64,000 bases of DNA from RU20A sp042610495 (GTDB lineage Bacteria; Pseudomonadota; Alphaproteobacteria; Rhizobiales; Rhizobiaceae): NCBI RefSeq assembly GCF_042610495.1, contig NZ_JBHGAP010000012.1:1-64000 (forward strand), in the 5' to 3' direction. The stretch's first letter is position 1; each line of letters starts with the position of its first letter. Of the stretch, positions 42,636-51,490 are shown piece after piece. The notes beneath the pieces were generated by a model. That model was not told where the DNA came from. It did no database searches and saw nothing but the letters and a program-made list of their open reading frames with translations. A program made the position numbers and the translations under genes.

Positions 42636-43883
42636 TCAGCTCCAGGCGTGCAGCGGCGGCTTTTCGCCGTTCAGGAAATAGTTGCCGAGGATCGCATATT
42701 TCCAGCGGACGGGATCATGCAGCGTGTGGGTGCGGGCATTGCGCCAATGGCGGTCGAGATGGTGCTCGGCGAGCGTGGAGCGCGTGCCGGCGAGTTCGAA
42801 GAGCTTGTTCGTCGCGGCAATGGCGATCTCGGTCGAGAGCACCTTGGCCTCGGCGGTGACGATCTGCGCTTCGGCCACCGTTTCCGCATTGGGGTCGAGA
42901 ATGGCGCGGTCGATGGCGTGTCCCGCCTTTTCGAGCAGGGCCTGGGCGGCATGCAGGCGCAGGGTCAGGTCGCCGACCGCCTGGATCGTGTAGGGATCCT
43001 GCCAGGCATGGTCGAGGCCGCTGTCCACCCAGGCGCGGCTCTTGGTGCGCACGAAGGCGATGGTTTCGTCGATGGCGGCCTGGGCAATGCCGGTATCGAC
43101 GGCGACCTGGATGATCTGGAAGATCGCGCCATCGGCCGTCGGCACCTCGTAGCCCTTGTAGCCCGGGACCAGATGCGTCTTCGGCACGCGCACATTGTTG
43201 AGCAGCACCGTACCCGACAGCGTGGTGCGCTGACCGAAGGAAGACCAGTCGTCGATCACGGTCAGGCCCGGCGCGTCGCGCTCGGCGATGGCATACCAGG
43301 CGCGGCCCTCGCCATCGAGCGCGACGATCGGGACGAGATGGGCGAGAAGCGCGCCGGAGGAGTAGAATTTCTGGCCGTTGACGATCACGTGATCGCCGTC
43401 ATCCACGAACTTGGTCTCGAAATCGACGGCGCGCTTGGAGCCGAACTCCGAGAAGGCATTGCCGAAGCGCACACCCTTCAGCACTTCGCCGAAGAGAAGC
43501 GTCTTCTGGGCCTCGTCGGAAACGGTGCGGATGGCGGCGACGACGCTGAGATGGTTCTGGGCGATCTGGCCGATGGAGCTGTCGGCGGCCGAGACGATCT
43601 CGATCACCTTGGCGAGGGTGGCATAGGAGACTTCCGGGCCGCCATAGGCCTTGGGAACGTTGATCGACCAGAGGCCGCTCTGGGAGAAGGCGTCGAGCTC
43701 CTTGACCGGCCAGATGCGGTCACGGTCGCGCTCGGCGGCACCCGGCGCGATCTCCTTGGCGAGCGCCCTGGCAACGGCGATCGCTTCGGCATCGTCGCGG
43801 ATGATGTGGGCCGGCTCGGTGGGCTTGGGGAAGGCAGGAACACCGCTTGCGGCGTCCTTGGTATTCACGCTGTTCAGGGTCAT
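42636..43883 (-). CDS. SfnB-family sulfur-acquisition oxidoreductase
   Basis: 415 aa, acyl-CoA dehydrogenase fold. Signatures: WSINVPKAYGGPEVSYATLA, FGNAFSEFGSKRAVDFETKF, NGQKFYSSGALLAHLVPIVA, DDWSSFGQRTTLSGTV and a C-terminal DRHWRNARTHTLHDPVRWKY. This is the SfnB group needed for growth on dimethylsulfone-type sulfur sources, and related to DszC FMNH2-dependent monooxygenases. Last gene of the minus-strand run that starts with the Liv-type transporter, 43 bp after livF. It probably works on the imported compound with reduced flavin from MsuE. Confidence 0.88.
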   Translation of the reverse strand: MTLNSVNTKDAASGVPAFPKPTEPAHIIRDDAEAIAVARALAKEIAPGAAERDRDRIWPVKELDAFSQSGLWSINVPKAYGGPEVSYATLAKVIEIVSAADSSIGQIAQNHLSVVAAIRTVSDEAQKTLLFGEVLKGVRFGNAFSEFGSKRAVDFETKFVDDGDHVIVNGQKFYSSGALLAHLVPIVALDGEGRAWYAIAERDAPGLTVIDDWSSFGQRTTLSGTVLLNNVRVPKTHLVPGYKGYEVPTADGAIFQIIQVAVDTGIAQAAIDETIAFVRTKSRAWVDSGLDHAWQDPYTIQAVGDLTLRLHAAQALLEKAGHAIDRAILDPNAETVAEAQIVTAEAKVLSTEIAIAATNKLFELAGTRSTLAEHHLDRHWRNARTHTLHDPVRWKYAILGNYFLNGEKPPLHAWS

Positions 43884-43926
43884 GGCGTCACTCCTTGGTT
43901 GATGTTTCCGGTTTGTCCTTGGGCTG

Positions 43927-44703
43927 TCACTGGGCCGCGACGATCGCGGGCGCGGCCTTCTGGCCGAGATAGAAGGCGCGGACGTCGCCGCGCGTCCTCA
44001 GATCGCGGGCCGTGCCTTCCAGCACCGTCCGGCCGTTTTCGAGGATCACGGCGCGGTCGGCATAGGCGAGCGCGATCGCCGAGTTCTGTTCGGCGACGAG
44101 GATGGACAGGCCCTCCTCCGCATTCAGACGGCGCAGCGCGCGGAAAATGTCCTGCACGACGATGGGGGCGAGGCCCATGGAGGGTTCGTCGAGGATGAGA
44201 AGACGCGGACGCGACATCAGCGCCCGGCCGATGGCCGTCATCTGCTGTTCGCCGCCGGAGGTGAGGCCGGATGCCGTGCGCCGCTTCTGCTTCAGGCGCG
44301 GAAACCAGGTGTAGACCTTCTCCAGATCCTCGGCGATCTCAGAACGGCCGGACCCGCGGCCGAGGCCGCCGGCGACGAGGTTTTCCTCCACCGACAGAGA
44401 CTTGAAGCAGTGGCGTCCCTCGAGCACCTGCACGAGGCCGGCGCGCACCAGATCCGCCGGGCTGCGCGTCAGCGTCGTCTGGCCCTCATAGTGCACGTCG
44501 CCGGCCGTGACCTGGCCGCGCTCGGCCGGCAGCAGGTTGGAGACGGCCTTCAGCGTCGTCGTCTTGCCGGCGCCGTTGCCGCCGAGGATCGCAAGGATCT
44601 CGCCCGGCGCGAGCGACAGATCGACCCCTTCGAGCGCGGTGATCGAATGGCTGTAGGTGGCCTTGAGGCCAGTGACAGCGAGAAGCGGACGTTGCCCGGT
44701 CAT
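43927..44703 (-). CDS. Liv-type ABC transporter ATPase (LivF-like)
   Basis: 258 aa. Walker A ILGGNGAGKTTTLKAVSNLL, signature TSGGEQQMTAIGRALMSRPR, Walker B LLILDEPSMGLAPIVVQDIF and the LivF hallmark LVAEQNSAIALAYADRAVIL. The ATG at 44703 follows GGAAAGGAT; a longer open frame upstream does not read as protein. With LivG it powers the Liv-type permease pair. Confidence 0.88.
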   Translation of the reverse strand: MTGQRPLLAVTGLKATYSHSITALEGVDLSLAPGEILAILGGNGAGKTTTLKAVSNLLPAERGQVTAGDVHYEGQTTLTRSPADLVRAGLVQVLEGRHCFKSLSVEENLVAGGLGRGSGRSEIAEDLEKVYTWFPRLKQKRRTASGLTSGGEQQMTAIGRALMSRPRLLILDEPSMGLAPIVVQDIFRALRRLNAEEGLSILVAEQNSAIALAYADRAVILENGRTVLEGTARDLRTRGDVRAFYLGQKAAPAIVAAQ

Positions 44704-44848
44704 GCCGGCGATCCTTTCCGATGAGCGATGCGACGGGGTGCGTGAAGGAGAGACGGCCGGGCGCCGACGGCGAGGTGAGCTTCGCCGGCGGCACCCGACC
44801 GCTGTCCGCGCGAGGGTGTCGTGTCTCCCCGCGCGGAAAGCGACGACA

Positions 44849-46192
44849 TCAGTTGACGACCGCTGCGGCGTCTTCGGCGGTGCGGATCTTGATGCCCTTT
44901 TCGGCCGCATAGGCTTCAGAGGACTTCTCGATGATCGGGCGCAGCAGGGCCCAGTCCGGGGCGATCCAGTCGGAGACGACGTTCCACTTCTTCCCGTCCC
45001 ACTGCTGGAAGGTCACGTAGCCATTGCCCTCGTGATTGTCCCAGGTGACGTTGATGGAGTGGAACAGGTCCTTGGCGCCCAGCGCCTCGACGCGGGCGGG
45101 ATCGAGCTGAAGGTGCTCGAAGCCCCAGCGGACTTCATCGCCCGTCAGCGTGCGCTTGCCGAACTTCTCCTGCGCGATGCGGATCGCCTCGACGTTCAGG
45201 ATACCGTTGACGATGCCGAGATTGTGGTAGACCGAGCCGATGCGCTTCTTGTCCTCGAGGTTGCCCTTGCCCTGGTCATAGAGCGTCTTCACGATCTCCT
45301 TGACGACGGGATACTCGGCGCCGGAGGCCTGCGTGGTGATGGCGGTGTAGCCCTTGGCGGCATCGCCGGCCGGGATCACGTCTTCCTCGGAGTTCGACCA
45401 GACATTGCCGATGATGTGATCGACCGGGAAGCCGGTCTTGGCGGCCGTCTTGAGCGCCACCGGGTTCATCACGCCCCAGCCACGCAGCACGACATAATCG
45501 GGCTTGGCGCGGCGGATGGCGAGCCACTGCGACTGCTGCTCGTTGCCGGGATGCGGCACCTCGATCTGCTGCAGCTCGAAGCCGTACTTCTCAGCCAGCA
45601 GCTCATAGATCGGGATGGTTTCCTTGCCGTAGGGCGAGCCGTGATAGAGCACGACGATCTTCTTGCCCTTCAGCCCTTCAAGCCCGCCTTCCTTGGAGGC
45701 GATGTAGTTCACGATGCCGGAGGTCTCGCTGTAGGGGTTGAGCAGCAGCGGGAAGACGTAGGGGAAGACGCGGCCGTCGGTCGAATCGGTGCGGCCGTGG
45801 TTGATGGTGATCAGCGGCACCTTGTCCGCGGTGATGCGGTCGATCATGGCATAGGCGATGCCGACCGACAGCGGGTTCCAGGCGGCGATGCCGGGGTTGC
45901 TCTTCAGCCGCTCATAGGCTTCCACGCCGCGCTCCACCTCGTACTGGGTCTCGGCTTCCGACCAGGTGAGCTTCACGCCATTGACGCCGCCGTCGCGGGT
46001 GTTGATGAGGTTGAGATAGTCGATGAAGCCGCCGAAGAAGCCCGTGCCGCCGGCCGCATAGGGACCGACACGATAGCTCTGGAGCGGGAAATGCTGCTCG
46101 TCGGCGAGCACGGTGGTCGTGGTGCCGGCAAGGGCGGCAAGGCTGATGCCGGTGGCAAGCGCGGCAATCTTGATCTTGGATATCAGGCTCAT
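44849..46192 (-). CDS. Liv-type (HAAT) ABC transporter substrate-binding protein
   Basis: 447 aa, long for a Leu/Ile/Val-type receptor (about 370-400). Signal peptide MSLISKIKIAALATGISLAA with cleavage near LADEQ. The mature part has the Peripla_BP_6 pattern: FGGFIDYLNLINTRDGGVNG, WSEAETQYEVERGVEAYERL, KIVVLYHGSPYGKETIPIYE, and LRGWGVMNPVALKTAAKTGF. Expressed with a SfnB-type enzyme, it more likely binds an organosulfur or related compound than branched-chain amino acids; that is inference. ATG 46192 was preferred to TTG 46201. Confidence 0.85.
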   Translation of the reverse strand: MSLISKIKIAALATGISLAALAGTTTTVLADEQHFPLQSYRVGPYAAGGTGFFGGFIDYLNLINTRDGGVNGVKLTWSEAETQYEVERGVEAYERLKSNPGIAAWNPLSVGIAYAMIDRITADKVPLITINHGRTDSTDGRVFPYVFPLLLNPYSETSGIVNYIASKEGGLEGLKGKKIVVLYHGSPYGKETIPIYELLAEKYGFELQQIEVPHPGNEQQSQWLAIRRAKPDYVVLRGWGVMNPVALKTAAKTGFPVDHIIGNVWSNSEEDVIPAGDAAKGYTAITTQASGAEYPVVKEIVKTLYDQGKGNLEDKKRIGSVYHNLGIVNGILNVEAIRIAQEKFGKRTLTGDEVRWGFEHLQLDPARVEALGAKDLFHSINVTWDNHEGNGYVTFQQWDGKKWNVVSDWIAPDWALLRPIIEKSSEAYAAEKGIKIRTAEDAAAVVN

Positions 46193-46303
46193 GGCAGGCA
46201 AGGCTCCTCTGTTCGGCAGGCGCGGGATGCGCCGCTGCCGTTGGTTTCTGGGTTTCAGGTCTGTTTTCTGCTGAAGGGGACGCCCTGGGGCACCCCCGGT
46301 TTC

Positions 46304-47353
46304 TCACGCCCGTCTGAAGACGGCCGCAAAGCGTCGCCTGAGCCGGTCGAGGAGGGCCGAGAGGCCATCCGGTTCGAGGATCAGGAAGGAGATGATGAGC
46401 ACGCCGAGCACGATGCGCTGCGTCATGTCGAGCACGCCGGAGTCGAAGATGTCGCCGAAGACGAAGGCGCCGAGCCGCGACAGGATGAGCGGGAAGACCA
46501 CGATCAGCGCCGCACCGAGAAAGGCGCCGCGAATGGTGGCGAGACCGCCGATGATGATGATGAAGAGGATCTGGAAGGACCGGTCGAGATTGAAGCCGGC
46601 CGGCTCCACCGTGCGCAGATAGGCAAAGGCCCAGAGCGCGCCGGCAACCCCGATGATGAAGGAGGAAACGGCGAAGGCGAGCAGCTTGGTCTTCAGCACC
46701 GGCACGCCGATGATGCGGGCCGCCGTTTCGTTGTCGCGCACCGCAATCAGGTTGCTGCCGGTTTGCGACGTCACGAGACGGTAAGCGAGGAAGGTCAGCA
46801 CGGTGACGATGGTCAGCGCGAAGAGATAGCGGCCGACCGGGCCCTCGAAGGAGATGCCGGCGAGCGAAAGCGGCGGCGCGTCGATGACGCCGGAGGCGGA
46901 ATTGTTGGAGAACCAGGAAAACTTCGTCAGCACCCACTGCACGAAGAACTGGGCGGCGAGCGTCGATACCGCGAGGTAGAAGCCGCGCAGGCGAAGGCTC
47001 GGCAGGCCGAAGACGATGCCGACGGCCGCCGCCGAAAGCCCGGCCAGGATGAGGCTCGCGATCAGCGGCAGGCCCTCGATGCGCAGGTTGAAGTTATAGG
47101 CCGCGAAGGCGCCGACGGCCATGAAGGCGGCGGAGCCCAGCGACACCTGCCCGGCATAGCCCGTCAGGATGTTGAGGCCGACCCCGGCGAGGCTGAGCGC
47201 CAGGAAGGGCAGAAGCAGCGCCTCGAACACATAGGACGAGCCGATGAAGGGCACGACGCCATAGGCGACGACGAGAAGGGCTGCGACACCGAGCGCCTTC
47301 GGCGTGACCGAAAAACCCGCGGCGGACGGAAGGGCAAGCGTGGTGGTGCTCAT
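46304..47353 (-). CDS. Liv-type ABC transporter permease (LivM-like)
   Basis: 349 aa, about 9-10 membrane helices. Typical LivM segments: LSLAGVGLNILTGYAGQVSL, GSAAFMAVGAFAAYN, LRLRGFYLAVSTLAAQFFVQ and the GGLATIRGAFLGAALIVVFP loop. It starts 2 bp after the livH stop. Followed by the binding-protein gene after 111 bp. Confidence 0.88.
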   Translation of the reverse strand: MSTTTLALPSAAGFSVTPKALGVAALLVVAYGVVPFIGSSYVFEALLLPFLALSLAGVGLNILTGYAGQVSLGSAAFMAVGAFAAYNFNLRIEGLPLIASLILAGLSAAAVGIVFGLPSLRLRGFYLAVSTLAAQFFVQWVLTKFSWFSNNSASGVIDAPPLSLAGISFEGPVGRYLFALTIVTVLTFLAYRLVTSQTGSNLIAVRDNETAARIIGVPVLKTKLLAFAVSSFIIGVAGALWAFAYLRTVEPAGFNLDRSFQILFIIIIGGLATIRGAFLGAALIVVFPLILSRLGAFVFGDIFDSGVLDMTQRIVLGVLIISFLILEPDGLSALLDRLRRRFAAVFRRA

Positions 47354-47355
47354 GG

Positions 47356-48252
47356 TCACACCCTTTCGACGAGCTTCTGGCCGAAGAGGCCGGAGGGACG
47401 GATGAGGAGGAAGGCGAGCGCCACGACATAGGCAAACCAGCCCTCGATGCCGCCTCCGAAATATTCGCCGATATAGACCTCGGCGAGCTTTTCGGAGGCG
47501 CCGATCAGCAGGCCGCCGATGATGGCGCCGAGGATGCTGTCGAAGCCGCCGAGCACCAGCACGGGAAGCGCCTTCAGCACCACCAGCGACAGCGAGAACT
47601 GCACGCCGAGCCGCGCACCCCACAGAAGGCCGGCAACGAGCGCGATCAGGCCCGCCGCCGCCCAGACGCTGGCCCAGATCCAGGGCAGCTTCAGGCCGAC
47701 CGCAAGTGCCGCGAGCTGGTCGTCCGCCACGGCGCGGAAGCCGAGACCGATGCGGGTGTAGCGGAAGAAGGCCGAGAGCAGAGCGACCATCAGCGCCGCC
47801 GTCAGCGCGGCGAAGACATCGAACTGGCTGATGAATACCCCGGCGACATCATAGGGCACGTCCTCGATGCCGAGTTCCAGCCCGTGCACCTGCGTACCCC
47901 ACAGAAGCTGCGCGGCCCCCTCGATGATGTAGGACAGGCCGAGCGTGGCCATGAAGAGGGTGATCGGCGGCTTGTTGGTCAGCGGCCTCAGCACCGTGCG
48001 CTCGATGGCGATGCCGATCACCACCATGATGGCGAAGGTGACGGCAAAGGCGAGCGCGAAGGGAACGCCGCGCTCCACGAGGCTGACGAAGGTGAGCGCC
48101 GCAAAGAGGAGCAGCGCCCCTTGCGAGAAATTCAGCACGCCAGAGGTCTTGTAGATCAGCACGAAGCCGATCGCCACGAGCGAATACATGACGCCCGACA
48201 ACAGGCCACCGACGAGCACTTCGGTGAAGAACAACCAGTCGAAATCGGCCAT
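47356..48252 (-). CDS. Liv-type ABC transporter permease (LivH-like)
   Basis: 298 aa, about 8 membrane helices. LivH signatures: LLSGVMYSLVAIGFVLIYKT, SGVLNFSQGALLLFAALTFV, and the GGFDSILGAIIGGLLIGASE loop near 220-240. Its start overlaps the livG stop by one base. Forms the translocation pore with the LivM-like protein. Confidence 0.9.
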   Translation of the reverse strand: MADFDWLFFTEVLVGGLLSGVMYSLVAIGFVLIYKTSGVLNFSQGALLLFAALTFVSLVERGVPFALAFAVTFAIMVVIGIAIERTVLRPLTNKPPITLFMATLGLSYIIEGAAQLLWGTQVHGLELGIEDVPYDVAGVFISQFDVFAALTAALMVALLSAFFRYTRIGLGFRAVADDQLAALAVGLKLPWIWASVWAAAGLIALVAGLLWGARLGVQFSLSLVVLKALPVLVLGGFDSILGAIIGGLLIGASEKLAEVYIGEYFGGGIEGWFAYVVALAFLLIRPSGLFGQKLVERV

Positions 48253-49178
48253 CAGATGCCCTCCCCGTCTTCATTTTCAGGCGCCACGCCGAGATAGGCG
48301 TCGATGACCTTCTGGTCGGCGGAAATCTCGTCCGGCGTGCCGTCGGCGATCTTGCGGCCGTAGTCGAGCACGGCGATGCTGTCGGAGAGCTCCATGACGA
48401 CGCCGATATCGTGTTCGATCAGCACGACCGTCAGCCCGAACTCGGTGCGGGCGGCGGCGACGAACTGCGCCAGCTCGTTCTTCTCCGTCGCCGTCATGCC
48501 GGCCATGGGTTCGTCGAGCAGCAGGATGCGCGGCTCGGCGGCGAGCGCGCGGGCAAGCTCGATGCGCTTCTGCACGCCGTATGGCAGCGTGCCGGCAAGC
48601 CGCTCCGCATAGGCATCGAGATGCAGGAAGCCGATCAGCGCCTTTGCCCGCTCGCGCGCCTCATCCCGCTCCCGCCGCGCGGCCGGCAGGCCGGCGATCT
48701 GCGAAAGAAACGAGGTACGGGCGCGGTAGGCGCGTCCGGTCGCGATGTTGTCGATGACGCTCAGGCCCTTGAAGAGCGCGAGATTCTGGAAGGTGCGTGC
48801 GATGCCGAGGGCGGCCAGCTTTTCGGTCGGCACGGCCCGGTGCCTTTTGCCGTCGATGGCGACCGTGCCGCGGTCCGGCCGGTAGACGCCGCTGATGATG
48901 TTGATCACCGAGCTCTTGCCCGCACCGTTCGGCCCGATGATCGCCTTGATCTCGCCGTGGCGCACCGACAGATCGACGCCGGAAAGGGCCGTGACCCCGC
49001 CGAAGGAAAGCGTGACATCCTCAAGCGCCAGCGCCGGATGGCCGGCGCCCGTCACCGGACCGGCGGAGCGTGGCCGGTCATCGCCGTGCTCCACCGGGCG
49101 ATCGGCCAGATGTTCGGCGATCTCGGGCGGGATCGGCTGGCTGCCGAAGCGCGAAAAGGCATGCTGGGATAGGGTCAT
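48252..49178 (-). CDS. Liv-type ABC transporter ATPase (LivG-like)
   Basis: 308 aa, with about 50 extra residues before the ATPase core. Walker A IIGPNGAGKSSVINIISGVY, the LivG-specific ARTFQNLALFKGLSVIDNI, a signature-like LPYGVQKRIELARALAAEPR, Walker B LLLDEPMAGMTATEKNELAQ, and switch His in VLIEHDIGVVMEL. First gene of the run livG-livH-livM-binding protein-livF-sfnB-like. Confidence 0.88.
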   Translation of the reverse strand: MTLSQHAFSRFGSQPIPPEIAEHLADRPVEHGDDRPRSAGPVTGAGHPALALEDVTLSFGGVTALSGVDLSVRHGEIKAIIGPNGAGKSSVINIISGVYRPDRGTVAIDGKRHRAVPTEKLAALGIARTFQNLALFKGLSVIDNIATGRAYRARTSFLSQIAGLPAARRERDEARERAKALIGFLHLDAYAERLAGTLPYGVQKRIELARALAAEPRILLLDEPMAGMTATEKNELAQFVAAARTEFGLTVVLIEHDIGVVMELSDSIAVLDYGRKIADGTPDEISADQKVIDAYLGVAPENEDGEGI

Positions 49179-49368
49179 CTCTCACTCACCAGTCTGATCC
49201 TTGCGAGGGCACTCGCGTGGGGTGTTCGGAAGGTCGCGTGCATCGCCCGGCCGCAGGACCGGGGGGCTTGCCGGCGGCCACGCGCACCCCGTCGCGGCGC
49301 CCGGAGACGCCGCGTCCTTCGGAGGATTAAGGGTGCTGTCGCGACCGGTCCTGCGACCTTCGCCCGCT

Positions 49369-49470
49369 TAGAGCGCTGTTCGATCCGACAGGATCAGATC
49401 GGCGCTCTAAGCTCTTTTTGAAAGCATAATCTTGTCGATCCTCGTTTCACTCCGGTCGGATCATGCTCTA
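49369..49470. repeat. RIME-like intergenic palindromic repeat, copy 2
   Basis: Matches 39850-39949 almost base for base. Palindrome 1: TAGAGCGCTG with CGGCGCTCTA (49369-49410). Palindrome 2: AGCATAATCTTGTCGAT with GTCGGATCATGCT (49422-49468). Its last bases coincide with the sfnG stop codon, so the element inserted at, or was retained at, the very end of that gene. Confidence 0.8.
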
Positions 49471-50571
49471 TTCCGCCGCGATGGCCGCGGGCGTCTCCTG
49501 CGCTTCCAGTTCGCGCACCAGCGGGATCACGTGCTCGCCGAAATAGGCGACCTCTTCCTGGAAATGCAGGAAGCCGAGGAGGATCAGGTCGGCGCCGGCG
49601 CGCTTCAGCTCCACGATGCGCTCGGCCACCTGGCGCGGCGTGCCGATCAGGTTGGAGCGGAAACCGTCATTGTACTGCACCAGATCCTCGAAGGTGGACT
49701 TGGCCCAGTTGCCCTCGCCCTCGGGCGAGGCCTTGCCGGCATTCTTCACCTCGTGGCCGAAGGCATTGACGGCTTCCGGATTGGCCTTGGCGACGATCTC
49801 GTCGAGCACGGCGCGGGCCTCTTCCTCGGTTTCGCGCACGATCGCGAAGGCATTGACGCCGACCTTGACGGAATGGCCGTTTTCGCGCGCCTTCTGCCTG
49901 ATGTCGTCAACCTGCTTGGCAATGCCTTCCGGCGTGTTGCCGTTGGTGAAGTACCAGTCGGAGACGCGGGCCGCCATGTCGCGGGCCGCGCGCGAAGAGC
50001 CGCCCTGGAAGATTTCCGGCTGCGGATCGATCGGCTTCGGCTTCAGCGAATAATTGTCGAAGCGGTAGAAATCGCCGCGGAAGGTGAAGCTGTCCTCGGT
50101 CCAGATACCGCGCAGCGCGCGGATGAACTCCTCGGAGCGGCGGTAGCGCTCGTCATGGTCCAGCCAGTGCTCGCCGATCGCCTTGAACTCGCCGCGGAAC
50201 CAGCCGCTGACGACGTTGACGGCGATGCGGCCGTTCGTCAGGTGGTTGATGGTGGCGATCTGCTTGGCCGCGAGCGCCGGGTTCCACGGACCCGGCAGGA
50301 TGGCGGCGATGATCTTCAGCTTCGTCGTGGCGGCAGCCAGCGCATGGCTGAAGGAGACCGACTCGTGCTGGAACTCCGCGCCGTAACCGGCCGTGAAGCG
50401 GATCTGGCTCAGCGCATAGTCGAAGCCCGCCTTTTCGGCGATCTGCGCGAGCTCACGGTTGTAGTCGATCGTCCAGGATGTCCGCTGCTCGATGTTGGAA
50501 ATCACCAGGCCGCCGGAAACGTTCGGCACCCAGTAGGCAAATTTCACAGCGTTGCTGCTGGTCTCGGTCAT
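49468..50571 (-). CDS. sfnG: FMNH2-dependent dimethylsulfone monooxygenase
   Basis: 367 aa, LLM-class flavin-dependent monooxygenase. The N-terminal region KFAYWVPNVSGGLVISNIEQ, followed by YNRELAQIAEKAGFDYALSQ and IRFTAGYG, is the SfnG signature; ILPGPWNPALAAKQIATINH and NVVSGWFRGEFKAIGEHWLD also match. SfnG converts dimethylsulfone to methanesulfinate using FMNH2 supplied by an FMN reductase. The adjacent msuE, one base upstream, supplies that flavin. Cytoplasmic. Confidence 0.9.
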   Translation of the reverse strand: MTETSSNAVKFAYWVPNVSGGLVISNIEQRTSWTIDYNRELAQIAEKAGFDYALSQIRFTAGYGAEFQHESVSFSHALAAATTKLKIIAAILPGPWNPALAAKQIATINHLTNGRIAVNVVSGWFRGEFKAIGEHWLDHDERYRRSEEFIRALRGIWTEDSFTFRGDFYRFDNYSLKPKPIDPQPEIFQGGSSRAARDMAARVSDWYFTNGNTPEGIAKQVDDIRQKARENGHSVKVGVNAFAIVRETEEEARAVLDEIVAKANPEAVNAFGHEVKNAGKASPEGEGNWAKSTFEDLVQYNDGFRSNLIGTPRQVAERIVELKRAGADLILLGFLHFQEEVAYFGEHVIPLVRELEAQETPAAIAAE

Positions 50572-50572
50572 G

Positions 50573-51166
50573 TCAAAGTCTCCCTCTTGAAAGAAAAGTC
50601 CGGGCGCCGGCGGTGCCCTGGGTAATCCGGACGCCCGGCGCGATGTGGGTGGCGAGCGCGGCCACCTCGGCGGCTGCCCGCTCGGCGCGCGCCCGGACCT
50701 CGTCGTTGATCAGGCTGTAGTCGGCAAAATCGGCCGTCGTCGCATAGACAGAGGTCGGAACGACGATCGACTGGAAGAAGGCAAAGAGCGGCCGCAACTG
50801 ATGATCGATCATCAGGCCGTGAAGCGGCGTGCCGCCCGTCGCGGCGAGCACGACGACCTTGCCGGCGAGCAGGCGATAATCAACGAGATCGAAGAGATGC
50901 TTCAGCGCGCCGGTATAGGAGGCGCGATAGACCGGCGAGCCGACGACCAGCACATCCGCCGCCTCGACGCGATCCACGATGTTGCGGCCCTCGATGTCGA
51001 GCGCGTCACTGCGCAGGGCCCGAAAGAGGACAGGCGCCGCCTCCACCAAGTCGATCCGGTCGACCGGCTGCGACAGATTGCGGCCGACGATCTCGGCCAG
51101 CAAACCGATGATCACGCCCGTTCTTGACGGGCTGAATGTGCTGCCGTTGATTGCGACGATGTTCAT
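50573..51166 (-). CDS. msuE: NADPH-dependent FMN reductase
   Basis: 197 aa, flavodoxin-like fold. MNIVAINGSTFSPSRTGVII carries the phosphate-binding loop, and VLVVGSPVYRASYTGALKHL is the family core around residues 72-91. A GGTPLHGLMIDHQLRPLFAF segment is typical of MsuE/SsuE-type reductases. It provides FMNH2 for SfnG and probably for the two SfnB-like enzymes. First gene of an msuE-sfnG pair with a 1-base gap. Confidence 0.88.
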   Translation of the reverse strand: MNIVAINGSTFSPSRTGVIIGLLAEIVGRNLSQPVDRIDLVEAAPVLFRALRSDALDIEGRNIVDRVEAADVLVVGSPVYRASYTGALKHLFDLVDYRLLAGKVVVLAATGGTPLHGLMIDHQLRPLFAFFQSIVVPTSVYATTADFADYSLINDEVRARAERAAAEVAALATHIAPGVRITQGTAGARTFLSRGRL

Positions 51167-51194
51167 TCTGGCCTCCAGTTAATTTTTATTTTCT

Positions 51195-51209
51195 ATAGTT
51201 TTTGTCGAT
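51195..51209. promoter_or_regulatory. Motif upstream of msuE shared with ssuA
   Basis: ATAGTTTTTGTCGAT matches the sequence at 36853-36867 (13 of 15 bases) in the same strand relation to its gene. It lies 29-43 bp in front of msuE in the only AT-rich stretch of the region. The flanking bases 51210-51490 hold no supported gene. Confidence 0.4.
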
Positions 51210-51490
51210 AAACAAAGACGCTTCTCCTAACCTCGCCGTCATCGCGGGACTTTCTTTCCCCCAAAGGTCGCTTTCGACGAAAAACGTCGCCGACTGTCCC
51301 GTTTGCGTCGGCGCTGAAACCGTCACCCAGTGACTGGAGGAATCGGCCGTGGATTGGCTGGTTTCCGGAGCGGCTGTCGGGCAGGCGGTTGCCTCGGCCC
51401 AAGCGGCGGTGGTGCAGCGTTGCCGCCGTGTCGGCGGTCTGACAGGACGGCCGGGACAGGTGTTTTTCCGCGCCCATGAGCGTCTTGCAA

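Noticed and set aside
44657..47431. An open plus-strand frame of about 920 codons opposite the Liv-type transporter genes
   Set aside because: The same GC-driven shadow; the minus strand encodes recognisable LivF, binding protein and LivM.
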